This document shows positions 12,556 through 22,459 of a stretch of 64,000 nt of DNA, one piece after another (position 1 is the first letter of the stretch; each line of letters opens with the position of its first letter). Under the pieces are notes generated by a model, which was given only the letters and a program-made list of their open reading frames with translations, searched no databases and was not told the DNA's origin. The stretch lies in NCBI GenBank assembly GCA_024699855.1, contig JAMPIQ010000001.1, forward strand, positions 15,810,001 to 15,874,000, read 5' to 3'. A program made the translations under genes and the position numbers. Source of the DNA: Aphelenchoides besseyi (lineage: Eukaryota > Nematoda > Chromadorea > Rhabditida > Aphelenchoididae).

Positions 12556-13257
12556 CTCAAAAACCGATCAGCAGCTTCAGACGTTAAAAAAAGTAGAATT
12601 TTAACCGTGGTTTTCATCATCAGTTGCAGTCAAAACGGAACTGTTGACCATCGATTTCTCAGCTCTCAACTGAGTATTGAAATCGGGGTAATTGTAATAG
12701 GGATTGTAACAGCAGAAAACACAGAATTCAAATGAATTCTCGTAGCAAGAAGGAGAATTTGCACACAAAGGCCAACATTCTTATTGGAAGTCATACTGAG
12801 TAGATAACACTCGATGTTAACAACTGGTAAGGTCATTCATGTGATTTCCTTTTTTATGACTACCACTCAATAGGAAACGCGTGTTACTACGCACAAAGTA
12901 CGAACATAACAGGTAAACAAGAGAGGCAACTAACATCTCATTGCACTCTATTGGTTACCGGAAAAGAAGTTTATGAGTCAAATGGTTGTGATTAATCAGT
13001 CAGCTTGCAAGCTCCTTAACAACTACCGTTAATTTGATGGAAAAAGTTCTTTGATTCCAGGAAAATTGAGCGCTGGGCATGTGAGCCGTTGAATCGTTTC
13101 TTAAGTTTTGTTCTCGGAATGTGATAGCTATGTTTCCTCTTGACCTCAATATTCGCGCAAGAGCGACACAAACTATGAACAACTAGAAGTCATCTAACAT
13201 GTTATAAACGTTCGTTAAAGGATGATTTCTTGGTTGCTTCCTTTTTTATTATTGAGT
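12556..13257. other. Intergenic, nothing recognised
   Basis: AT-rich DNA with stop codons in all frames. No splice-supported exon, RNA gene or repeat was recognised on either strand. Confidence 0.4.
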
Positions 13258-13705
13258 AACAACGAAGACAGAACGAATTTGAGCTGTAAAACTTGCAAAA
13301 CCAACTCAAGCACATTCACGGCGAATTGGATCGAACTCCACGCGGAAGTGATCGGTAGAGTTGAGATCAAATTCGCTTTTAATTCTTATTGTTCAGGTAC
13401 TTGCATTTGGTTACCGAAGAACATGGCGCAATCAAACAAGAACAGAAGTTGATGGACGAATTCGAGCAGTTCGAGGACCGGGAACGTGAAGCTTTTCATC
13501 AGCTTTCGAACAAAGTTAGTCGAAAGCTTTCGAATCGTTGTGATTTGCTTTTTAGGTCCGTGTTAGCCATGAGAAAGAACGCGAACGAGAGGAACGTACC
13601 AAGTACTGGTCGATAACCGCCTCACTAGTCGGCGCAATTCTCGGAATCATTGGAGCGACAATAAGCAATGTGATTCGGATGAGAAACATTCGAGCAGTGA
13701 TCTCA
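13258..13705 (+). pseudogene. Truncated duplicate of the CCDC51 gene
   Basis: This segment repeats the middle of the CCDC51 gene found at 43167-44345, introns included, so it was copied as DNA rather than from mRNA. From 13313 to 13702 it aligns without gaps to 43437-43826 with about three differences. The first 55 bp (13258-13312) are much more diverged, for example GAATTTGAGCTGTAAAAC against CAGTTTGAGCTGCGGAAG. Homology stops after the codons for the first membrane segment; the start exon and the last two exons are missing. One of the three changes turns AGCAATGAGATT into AGCAATGTGATT. No promoter or start codon is seen, so this is a fragment, possibly refreshed by gene conversion. Confidence 0.85.
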
Positions 13706-13810
13706 CATTCTTTCTTTTTTCATAGTAATTGTTAGTTGATTGTTCTTGTAATGTCGATTGAAGCAATAACACCCGTTTATTTTCAATCAAAAAACTCAGA
13801 GCCTTTACAA

Positions 13811-14290
13811 TTACTTGCAAACCTTACAAGATTTGGCGCAACGAGCTTTTTTATCGGCTTTCGTGTAGAAGACTGATCTACAGAAACCTAAAAAGAAATC
13901 AGTTAAAGTTAACAAACTTGTAAGGATCAAGTATTGAAAGACTTAAAAGTCTGATAGACTGAGAGCCACTCTCACTTACCGTTTCGTTTCCAGTTTCTAC
14001 ATTGGGGATTTAGATCGCGACAAACAAAACGTTTTTTCGTGGAACAATGACCACATGTCTTCGCGCAGTTCGCTTTCATTGTGTTGATCAGTTTGTAGTT
14101 TTGACAGTAAGCTTTGTTTTTGGCACAACTCGAAACTTTGTCGCGACACTTTTTGCCTGAAATCCGAGTTGATGCGGTTGTTTGAAGCATTCGACTTACG
14201 CGGCGAAATTCCACTGCCACTTTGAGTTGATTGGTCGACCAAGAAAACGAAGAGAAGAACGAGAACGAACAGAAAACGCAAACTGGCCAT
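13811..14290 (-). CDS. Secreted protein with two ShK (ShKT) domains
   Basis: Three exons, about 125 residues. The start gives a typical signal peptide (MASLRFLFVLVLLFVFLVDQ). An in-frame ATG lies 9 codons upstream (14317), but the downstream one begins the hydrophobic core more typically. Exon 2 encodes the first ShK domain with six cysteines: KCRDKVSSC, NKAYC, MKANCAKTCGHC. The second domain is split by the last intron: FVCRDLNPQC, then GFCRSVFYTK and ARCAKSCKVC, ending one residue before the stop. ShK modules are very numerous in nematode secreted proteins (cuticle, pharynx, secretions); the exact job cannot be read from sequence. A minus-strand AATAAA is at about 13773. Confidence 0.85.
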
Positions 14291-14317
14291 ATCGGTAGTT
14301 GGGTTCGATTTGTGCAA

Positions 14318-15217
14318 CGTTTAACTTTAAGACCATTTAAATACTGAACAGTTGTTTTATGTACGTCAATTTGCCTACTCGATTATGTCAAGCATGCAAA
14401 AGACAACCCCGGTTATTGATATGGTGCAGCTGATTAATCAATGTTGCTTGACTCTTATTCCTGTAAGTTTTCGATGTTCTAAAGGTTAACTGATTGGGTT
14501 TGAAATTATGTTGTTTAACATCTGCAGCTGTGTTTCCGGTAGACATAACAAAAATTTGTTAGAAACTCAAATAGATCAAAAACTGTTGTCGATTATTTTC
14601 GTTTTTTAATGAACTTTGAAGTGAAGGAGGTCAATTTAAGTGATGGATTCATGAGCTTATTAGAATCAACTCAGCAATTGAATCAATTACTCTGTCTGAA
14701 AACTTCAATTCTTTGCAATGTAGACCAATTGACTGAAACAAGAATTACCAGAATAGTTGACTGAAGAAAACGACAATTTGTTTGTTTGGCCGACAATTTA
14801 GAACGAACCTTCTTGTCCCATTAAATTGAAATTTAACCGAATTTACTCGACAGTAATGACAAACAGTGAGTTTTTTCATTAGCTGTGTTCTGCTCTTAGT
14901 AAGAACAGACATTCCGATATCATTAACTTGTACTATCAAATCATTTCACTCACATAAACCCATAATTCGACTTTAACTCATCATCAAATTTATTTCCAGT
15001 TTTACACCAAACGGCTGTGAACTTTAAATATGACAAACAAATCGTTTCAATTGACACCTCTTCCTTTCATCGACTCCCACAGTTTGTATTTTCGATTATT
15101 TCACGCCTTTGCATCAATGAACCTTTAACTCGTGATCTCCGTTGCGTGGTTTCTGTGTTTGTTCAGTTGCTTTAATGTTCCTCTACAAAATTCTTGACGT
15201 TTATTCATTCGATACAA
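14318..15217. other. Intergenic between ShK gene and small secreted gene
   Basis: AT-rich. One exon-like piece (CAG acceptor at about 14430, GTAAGT donor at about 14465) cannot be linked to anything. No RNA gene or repeat recognised. Confidence 0.35.
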
Positions 15218-15553
15218 ATGTTTTTGATTTTAAAGTCTCTAGTTTTTGTCTTGTTTTGGCTTACAGTCTATGCTCAGAATGAACCGTCGTGTCCAGCCGA
15301 CACGTCCAAAACCGTGAATCAAACGTGTGTTAAGGATGTGGACTGTACACACGAGAATAACTTTTGCATTGGCTACGATGTAGAAAACAAAACCAGTTTC
15401 TGTTGTCAAATCAGTCGATGGCATCCGGGAATGCAACAGGACGATTCCAGTGAAGAACAACCTATTCCTCAACATCTCCCCAATAAGAAGAAGCTGGTCA
15501 ATCAACGTCGCAAAGCAGTGAATCGTCGTCGTCGACACGGAAAAGATCGTCAT
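15218..15553 (+). CDS. Small Cys-rich secreted protein with basic C-terminus
   Basis: An intronless frame of 112 residues from the first ATG. The N-terminus MFLILKSLVFVLFWLTVYAQ is a signal peptide with likely cleavage after A-Q. The mature part has six cysteines in about 45 residues (EPSCPADTSKTVNQTC, VKDVDCTHENNFC, TSFCCQ), resembling single EB-type modules of worm secreted proteins. This is followed by an acidic spacer (DDSSEEQP) and a strongly basic tail (QRRKAVNRRRRHGKDRH) with potential dibasic cleavage sites. An AATAAA follows 22 bp after the stop. It could be a cuticle or secretory product, or a precursor; family not identified. Confidence 0.65.
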
Positions 15554-16010
15554 TAAGTTTGTTGTCTTGTTGACTAATAAATCTGTTTAAAAACAATTGC
15601 CATAAGAAATCTTCGTGTATTTTGTTCGAATCCAACTGATAAGTTGGCGAACAATGTATCAACGGTAGTCAAAAAGCTCCTTAATTATCCGAGCTTAATA
15701 CTGATTCTGTTTTTGGTCTGTACTAGTAATAGTCTGATCGCAAAATGAACTTGACGGTTCAACTAACGCTCTAACTCTTTAAAAGCTTTAACGAATATTT
15801 TAACTTAAACAATAGGTTTTCAAATACCTCTATGTACTATTCCTTTAATCCTCTACATTTGTCAACTTATCAAACAAACGAACAGAACTTCCACATAACT
15901 GCTCTTTGGCTTCTATTACTACTTGAAATCACCTCTGTCTAACGAAACTCACGTGCAATTTTACACGATTGACAATCATCAGCGCTCAAATCCTCCCAAT
16001 TTAATGCGCA

Positions 16011-16230
16011 GTGATGATAACGCCGTGGAAATAGCGCGGAAAATGAGTAGCAGTTGAGACGAACAGAACTCGAGGATAAAAGCGATCGTTCCCATCGGTT
16101 TTCCGCTTGTTGCTGCGCATATAAGACGATCAAACGGCGTTTTCTTCAGTCGTTGTCACTTCGGTGGTAACGACTCGACTTGGTATTCATCGTAAGCGCC
16201 GTATATATGCGAGGGTTAAAGAGTCGCTGG
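16011..16230 (+). repeat. Inverted-repeat arm A with promoter-like core
   Basis: This stretch matches the reverse complement of 20650-20890 over about 220 bp with moderate divergence; the best block reads CCGTGGAAATAGCGCG in both copies. This copy contains a TATAAG box at 16120-16125 and a CAGT initiator-like site about 28 bp downstream (TTCTTCAGTCG). The two copies are about 4.6 kb apart in opposite orientation. They may be the promoter and first exon of two related genes, or arms of an old mobile element. A frame at 16164-16487 follows, but it shows no recognisable product. Confidence 0.55.
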
Positions 16231-17132
16231 TGTTGGCAGAGGTGATCTTCGGATTACTTGCCGGCGGCTCTCGAACACTCACAGGGCAAACACAAATCAC
16301 CCTCAGTTCTGACTGCACCAGAAGAAATTTTTGCGAGTTCCCAATACTGAGAACATACAAAGTTATTTCAAAAACAATAAAGATAATCGAAGAGCGAGAA
16401 AGAAAGTTATGCGCGTCAAACGAAGTGGTTTTGTTGAAGTGGTTATGGACAACTGGAGTACCGGTCCGAGATGATTTGAATGTATAGTGTAGTAAATAAA
16501 AGCGATTGTACACTTGTTTTTTAATGCTCACCATTACAATCAAAATCTCTGTCAATTGTCTCGTAGTGACATATTCGCTTTAATACCTCCAGCTTGTAAA
16601 TCGATTAGACGTGAGTTCTTTGTTGACGATTGTAATCTCTAGAACAAAGTGGTGCGTGCAATAGAACATAAAGAAAGTTGATATCGTAAACTAGACTCTT
16701 GTTTATTGTGCCGTGGCATTAGAAGATCCAAAAAATTGGGCTTGTAGATATTGAAGGCTTAAAACAAAAGACAATTGGGACTTGAAATTGAGAATTGATT
16801 ACTTTCAACGAGTATCAACTTGTGCTCTTTTTTGGACATTTAGTCATTGCCGATTTGCTCACAACGAGCTACTGATTGAACGAACTTCGCTTAACAATTG
16901 TTTAGGTAGATTGATTGTGTTGATCTGAAATAAATTTGCATTTGTCCTTCTGATAAGTTGACGCTTGTATTAATGACTAACACAATCCTATGATATGCTT
17001 CAATCAAAACCACTAGTACTGCTTTTTTTCTATAATCAGCAAGAGAAAAAGCCTGCAGCGTTATCGCGAAAAGATCGAGAGGAAATGGTAGGGTGAGAGG
17101 AAAGTAGAAGGTGTCTGCTGAGAACCGTTTAA
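16231..17132. other. Intergenic upstream of the SL RNA gene
   Basis: AT-rich, with AATAAA at about 16495. No conserved frame or RNA structure was recognised. Confidence 0.35.
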
Positions 17133-17160
17133 CCCATAAACTTCTCGGCAGTGTGAGAGC
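17133..17160 (+). promoter_or_regulatory. Candidate proximal sequence element of the SL RNA gene
   Basis: A block beginning CCCAT lies 57 bp upstream of the SL RNA start. Both U2 genes have a block beginning CCCAT at -59, followed at similar spacing by TT and TC pairs. Nematode SL and U snRNA genes are driven by a PSE at about this distance; no TATA box is seen in front of the SL gene, whereas U2 has TATATG near -30. The match is short and the assignment is inference. Confidence 0.4.
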
Positions 17161-17189
17161 TAAAGAGACGGAGAGCGGTTGACGTCGTC

Positions 17190-17290
17190 GGTTTATAAAC
17201 CCAAGTTTGAGGTTAGCTCAGGTTTCGACCCAACCATTGTGGTCGAACAACACAAATTTTGGAATGCTCGGTCTTCACTGACTGAGCACA
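17190..17290 (+). ncRNA. Spliced leader (SL1-type) RNA
   Basis: A complete SL RNA gene of about 100 nt. The leader is 22 nt (17190-17211), identical to C. elegans SL1 except at leader positions 7-9, which read TAA instead of ATT; the second half CCCAAGTTTGAG is exact. A GT donor follows at 17212. A second stem-loop is formed by GTTTCGACC and GGTCGAAC (about 17222-17248). An Sm site AATTTTGG is at about 17255-17262, and a terminal hairpin TGCTC-GTC / GAC-GAGCA closes at about 17288. This is the order and size of nematode SL RNA (leader, donor, stem, Sm site, 3' hairpin). The RNA donates its leader to pre-mRNAs in trans. Unusually, the first 12 leader bases (GGTTTATAAACC) form a perfect palindrome. 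Only one copy was found in the window. Confidence 0.92.
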
Positions 17291-17500
17291 TAAAACACTC
17301 AAGCGAAATGCACTTTCCATCTGATTCATTCAGTATCTGAAATACTCAAATGTATTTCTTCAGTCACATAATCCATGAGCTTCCTATCAAATGCTGTTAA
17401 CTCAATGGTTGTTTCATGAAATGGAAATTGAGTTGCATTTGCGTCAAAACACATGAATGGAACTTTATTCAGACACTCTCGCAGACAAAATCAGCGGCTT

Positions 17501-18866
17501 TTAAATGCCGGAACGAGAGTCATCAGTGGTTTGTGTTTCAGTGGTTGCTTCTTCGGTCGTGGCATCGGTCGTTGCACGATTCGTGGTCGCTTTCGTGGTG
17601 GTAGCAGTCGAGATATCGTGAGCAGTGAACGTTTCGGATTGCGTAGGTTCAAGTTTGAGCGACTTGGACTTGACTTTTGGATTAGTCGCATTCAACGCCG
17701 CAATCTCTGCACTGACTTTCTTTTTGCTTTTACGTCGACCAATTCTTTGTTCAAGCGTTCATCGACCTTCTTCGTGTTTTCGCGCTTTGTCTTCGCTGCC
17801 TTCATTTTCTTCAAAGCGTTGGCCGAGTTCTTTTGGTGGATGCTGCGACTAGTTTAATTCAGAGATTTGCGTTTTGACAAACTGGTATGAATCCCGATTA
17901 CGCGAGGACGAGACGAACGTGCGCTGAAAAGGAATTTGATCTCAATGTTGGGTGAGGGAAACCTTACATCGTCGCATTTTTCGCGTACAACCAACCACTT
18001 TTTTTACCTTAGGCGTTTCTTTGTCCGACGGTGTAACGACGACTTTCGCGGGTGGCTTCTCGTTTTTTGCTGGAGCTTCTTATTTCTAAAGAAGTCCAGT
18101 TGATGTGGAAGTCGCTAACTCACTTTCCACGTCTCTTCGCAGCTGTAAAATGCGAATCCAACAAGCGACGAGAGCACCAGTGCAAGCTTAAAAAGATAAT
18201 AAAGAGTAGATGATTGGACTTACACTGACAATCCAACCAAAATACCGATGGTTATCCAGTAGTTCGTTTTGGCTTCATTTGACGAAACGACTTGGACACT
18301 TGAATCCTGAAATCTGCATGATTGAGAAGACGAACAAAAAACAAACCAATTCGATTTCAACAAGGTTGACGCGATCGGTGTGAAGCGCAAAGTTAGTTGC
18401 CGCCTTACCATCGGTGCCAACTTTGAACGTGGAAGTGAAGTAAACTATTTTCGGAATTTAGAAGTTTTGTTGCATCGCTACTCCAGCGGAATTTGCGACG
18501 ACGTTGATCAACGACTTGTTACTTCCGATTGTGATGTTGCCGCTGAAAATGACCGGTCAATGAGATTTGAATGTTTTTAATGAAACTTACCGAAACCGTG
18601 TTCCTCTGACACTTTGTTTTATTCTATCTTCGCTTTGATCTCGGCAGAATCGCTCTTTACCTGAAGAAAAAAAATTTTTACAGACTCTAGTGATCGTTCT
18701 GAAAGTTCAAAGCAGTTAGTTCAAATCGACAGTTTACCAACTCACTTGCTGTCAACACACTTGGCCTTTATCATTCCAGCAATCAGAAGTATCAACAGCC
18801 AAACAACAACTCCAGAAGTGAAGCTTTTGCCCATCGCCGCAAAGAGAGGAAACTTGTAGCCAACCA
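17501..18866 (-). pseudogene. Decayed type I membrane protein gene
   Basis: Remnants of a multi-exon gene read on the minus strand. The first exon (ATG at 18864-18866) has a signal-peptide-like run GVVVWLLILLIAGMIKAKC and a GTGAGT donor. Exon 2 (about 18590-18660) starts VKSDSAEIKAKIE and then hits an in-frame TAA. The next exon (GNITIGSNKSLINVV, about 18450-18545) hits another TAA. A membrane segment YWITIGILVGLSV lies at about 18225-18265, followed by a lysine-rich cytoplasmic part and a frameshift near 17690 before a Thr-rich tail (ATTDATTEEATTETQTT). Two stops plus a frameshift argue for a pseudogene, though wrong exon choice could explain some. Family not identified; plus-strand pieces at 19570-20346 look like a diverged relative. 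Confidence 0.5.
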
Positions 18867-19039
18867 TCTCGCAGAAAACAACTCAATCGAGTGACTGAAA
18901 ATTGAAAAAGCAAACCGAAAGTCTTTAATATGCAAATTTGGAACCAAAAATTATGCAAACTTAGAAGTCAATTTGAATAAGAAAGCAAATACGACTTAGT
19001 GATATGCTTCTTCGGGAAATACAAGTGAATTAGTTTATT

Positions 19040-19330
19040 AGGCAGGATAAGTAATCCCCTTATCAACCAGAATTTTTATGATCTTTTTTATAGTCGTGTC
19101 AACCAGGAAAATTCTGGTTCAAACTTTGGCTAATTGACAAGAACAATTCTGGTCGCCTTTTGTATAACTAAGAATTTGTCTAGCTCTTTCGACGAGAAAT
19201 TCACTTTTTTATCATCACTTATAACACTGCTTCTCAACCCTGTTTCCTACGAACGCAAAGCAAATAAACCCCTTTTTTCCCAATAATAATTTCACTGTCG
19301 ATTTCGACCAGAATTTTTCTTTTCATTTTA
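19040..19330. repeat. Dispersed short inverted motif (ACCAGAATTTT)
   Basis: The 11-mer ACCAGAATTTT or its reverse complement occurs at about 19070, 19112, 19145 (partial, AATTCTGGTC) and 19311 within 300 bp of otherwise unremarkable AT-rich DNA, in both orientations. It could be the remains of a small foldback element or a cluster of protein-binding sites. Confidence 0.35.
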
Positions 19331-19569
19331 GCTCACTAATAAGTTTAGGGCTATGATTTAGTTATGCAACAACAAAATTGGTGTAGAAGCTCGTCAAAAT
19401 CAAAATCTTTTTCATTTTCTGCCTGGCCAGTCGAAGTCTCTTCATTTTTTGGTGTTCAATGATGGAAGAATGGGGAGTTCGGATAGGTTTGAATTGAATC
19501 CTATGATTTATTTGTTTTTTGGGATGAAGTTTTGTTTAATGACGAAAATAACTAACAAGACAATCGCGC

Positions 19570-20346
19570 AGAAGACCCGTTAATCGTCGGACAAATACCG
19601 TTACCATCGCTGCAACCAGTTTAAGCAAATCCAGAGTTGCCGTTATGAACCGAACAACCGTTGACTTCCACGGAGGAAATGAAGTGGTTTGAAGTCAAGA
19701 TGGACAAAATGTAAGTTTTTGATAGGTCAAACGAATGTACACAAAAATTTAGGAACATTCGCTTGCACGTCACGGCAAGCATAAGTATCAAGATAGTTGG
19801 AATGTAACAGTTACGCGTATCCACAACAACATGTGCGAACGAAACTGGCAGTTCTGTTATGATAGAAGCATGGAGGGAAGATGCTGAGCGTTTGGCCAAC
19901 ATTGCGTGTACAGGCTACGACATTACATTCAAAACTCCACGCATTTGCGAAGTCAACCCAACTTTTAACACGGGAAATTTGCGTTTCAACTTGCTATTTC
20001 ATCGCCAATCCGAAGCAACTGAGATGAGCCGTCATTCCGAACCAAGCGACCAAAATCATAACTAAACGATCTTACACACAAGTAGATTGATTATGTGAAC
20101 ATGGAACAAAGGACTTCGAAAAGTTCTTCGACATGTAAGTTGTTTGCGTTTTGTTCTTCATTTGTTTTCAGCAAATACAACTGCAAATGTCAACAATTAT
20201 GTCTTCTCGCTGACACTTTCGGCAACTGCCTACGGCCCGTGCAAAAGACCGGATGGCTATGGAGCCAATTCGATGGTGCTCAACACTGCAAGTAAGCAGA
20301 AGATAGGCAAACTGGCCATCTTGTTGTTGTGTTCAATTGTTCGTTG
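19570..20346 (+). pseudogene. Possible decayed or unresolved small secreted/membrane gene
   Basis: Exon-like pieces with GT/AG edges: NTVTIAATSLSKSRVAV (about 19590-19650), a piece with GNEVV and a stop, AWREDAERLANIACTGYDIT (about 19864-19930), and a last piece after a TTTTCAG acceptor at about 20168, TTANVNNYVFSLTLSATAYG, PCKRPDGYGANSMVLNTA, ending in a hydrophobic IGKLAILLLCSIV and stop at 20346. The last piece could be a GPI-anchor or membrane tail. Frames do not join without stops. The first piece loosely resembles the GNITIGSNKSLINVV exon of the decayed gene on the other strand. Function unknown. Confidence 0.3.
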
Positions 20347-20649
20347 ATATCGTATTTGTCGTTTAATTGTTGTTTCGTTTACGCGTGAAGTTAAATAAAA
20401 GTTTTATTAACCCAAGTTTAAGTTTGAGATTTACCACGAGTGAAGAACGCATTCGTCAATTTAAAATTGACGATTTACCAAATCGCAACGTTCGAACCAT
20501 CAAAAGTTGAGATCGATTGCATCACGATAAGAAGTAACTAGGATAACATTCATTAACTACTGTCGAAATGCAAACGCGGAAAAAATCGAAAGTCTCCTGC
20601 AGCAAGCAAAACGCGGACACAAGGATTTTGATCAACAGTTATCGGTAGA

Positions 20650-20890
20650 AAGCGGATGACAACGAAATTATCAACGATCCTTAACTCTTGCGGATATACA
20701 GCGGCTACAATGTATACCAATTATTATGGGTCGCTACTACCGAAGTGACGATGACTGGAGGAGACTCCATTTGATCGTCTCATCTGCACAATAATAATCA
20801 AAAAAAGCCGGTGAAACCGCCTTTATCTTGAGTTCTGTTCATCTTACCTGCTACTCATTTCCCGCGCTATTTCCACGGCATTATCATCAC
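20650..20890 (-). repeat. Inverted-repeat arm B
   Basis: Reverse-complement partner of 16011-16230. Conserved blocks include GAGACGATCAAA, GTCACTTCGGT and CCGTGGAAATAGCGCG. The TATA box of arm A is degraded here (CAGATGAG in place of CATATAAG). Confidence 0.55.
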
Positions 20891-21480
20891 CGGTGCGAGT
20901 TAAGCTGGAAGGAATAGAGCGAGTATCTGAGATTCATAAAGCTCACTATTCTCCTTCATTTCTACAAGTAACGTTCTGCAATGAGTGGTCCCGTTGAAGA
21001 CCTTTTTATATGAACACTCTTCGATTATCGTTGTGCTAAACGCCGCAGATTCCATGAAAAGAAACGAGTGTAAAGATCTGCTATCGCAAAAATCAATCTG
21101 CCCGAAGTTTTGCAAAGAACACAAAAGGGCTGAACCTTAATTAAACAATCGGTTGAGCTAACATTTAAATGCCCGTAAAATCAAGCTGTGCTCGCATGTG
21201 TCGTTGAAGATTAGTCAAATAAGTCGTACAAACGAAATTGGATTAATAATATTGATGATGAATTCAAATAAGCGATTCGTACGAGAAAAATTAATTGTAT
21301 TGGTTCATATTGTTAATCGTTTGTTGATGTCATTTTAAAGTTCAGCTAAAAAAACTTTTCTAGATTGTTGGCTAATGTCTTGTATAACTAGAAATAGTTT
21401 GCTCATTGTCACATATTAATTGCCGTTAAATCTGTTGGTTCTCAAACAAACTTTGCACCAAACATTTTCAGGAATCTCTT
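20891..21480. other. Intergenic, nothing recognised
   Basis: AT-rich; no frame, repeat or RNA gene recognised. Confidence 0.3.
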
Positions 21481-21945
21481 GGAGAAGGCTAATTTCGGAC
21501 CACGTAACGTCATTTGGAAAACAAAAGTCTGGCCAACTGCAAGAAGATCACTCAAAGTTGGTCCTTCAACGTGATCGAGAGCTCGTGTTTTGTTGAGACG
21601 GGCGTTTGTTCGAAAATGATGAAAAGCTTTTTCATCTGCCCGTCATATGATCGGGTGGTATCAGGATGTGACCAGAGATCCATTGGACATTTTTTTTCAG
21701 TTTTTCCATCTGACCCTCAGTTTTCTTACTTCTGCTAATTCTTTCAGCTTTACAATCGATTATGTGTACCGGCAATAATGGACGTTTGATCAGCTGCGAT
21801 TTCGAGTTTCCTTCTCGTCGGGTGCAAACCAGTTTAGTTTCGGTTTCTCATAACATCGCACAAGGTAATCTTGTTTTATTTTTCATCTCATTTGCTGTGA
21901 TTTCAGTCTCGATCGGAGTAGCAATTTACAAAAACAGGTAATTGC
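21481..21945 (+). other. Exon-like pieces of an unrecognised small gene
   Basis: A frame from 21514 (MENKSLANCKKITQSWSFNV) has five cysteines in 50 residues. It is followed by a TTTCAG-bounded piece LQSIMCTGNNGRLISCDFEF (about 21749-21865) with a GTAATC donor, and a short third piece VSIGVAIYKNR ending near 21945. The pattern of cysteines suggests a secreted protein, but no signal peptide or family signature was found. Confidence 0.3.
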
Positions 21946-22459
21946 TTAATGAAAAGATGTAGACTGATAGTATTTAGTGATGTAAGCACTGCGACGGTTG
22001 TGCACGGTTCGAGTCGAACAATCCGAAACCCATGAGCCTCTGAACAATGATCTTCTGTAAATACACAAAATACTCTCAATTTACAGGCACATGGTGATCA
22101 CAATTCTATTTTCACGCAATATCCTTAAGTTATTTAATAGTAAAACTCACAGTTACAAGTTCTGATGTTGTTTAATAAACAGATTATCACACGAAATTTT
22201 GTTGTTTTTATAATCATTTAACTCATAAAAACCCAACGAAAGTCAATTGTGAGAGTTTGCTTACAATCGAAGGTTATTTTGTTGGCGTGTAGTTAATGAC
22301 GAGCATCGTCTCTTTGAGGTCTACAACTCCGAATCTTATCGCTCATATTGTGGCTTTGATTTGGCATTTACATAAAATTTTAGGCTGCAGGTTTCTGAAG
22401 TTATCTTCACTTTTCTGAGCTTCGATCTTCAGATCAGTTCTCCTTTCTGTCTCGTTGAG
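21946..22459. other. Intergenic upstream of kinase 1
   Basis: Contains GGTTCGAGTC at about 22010, which resembles a tRNA T-arm, but no matching acceptor or anticodon stem could be built. Otherwise nothing recognised. Confidence 0.35.

Noticed and set aside
17453..17857. 134-codon plus-strand frame, hydrophobic and Phe-rich
   Set aside because: It is the antisense of the Thr-rich and Lys-rich exons of the decayed minus-strand gene; composition is explained by the complement.
20398..20436. A second SL-like sequence (AACCCAAGTTT followed by AAGTTTGAG)
   Set aside because: The leader is broken by a duplication, there is no GT donor in place, and no Sm site or terminal hairpin follows. At best an SL pseudogene.
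21990..22030. tRNA-like T-arm GGTTCGAGTC
   Set aside because: No acceptor stem, D-arm or anticodon stem can be formed with the upstream 50 bases.
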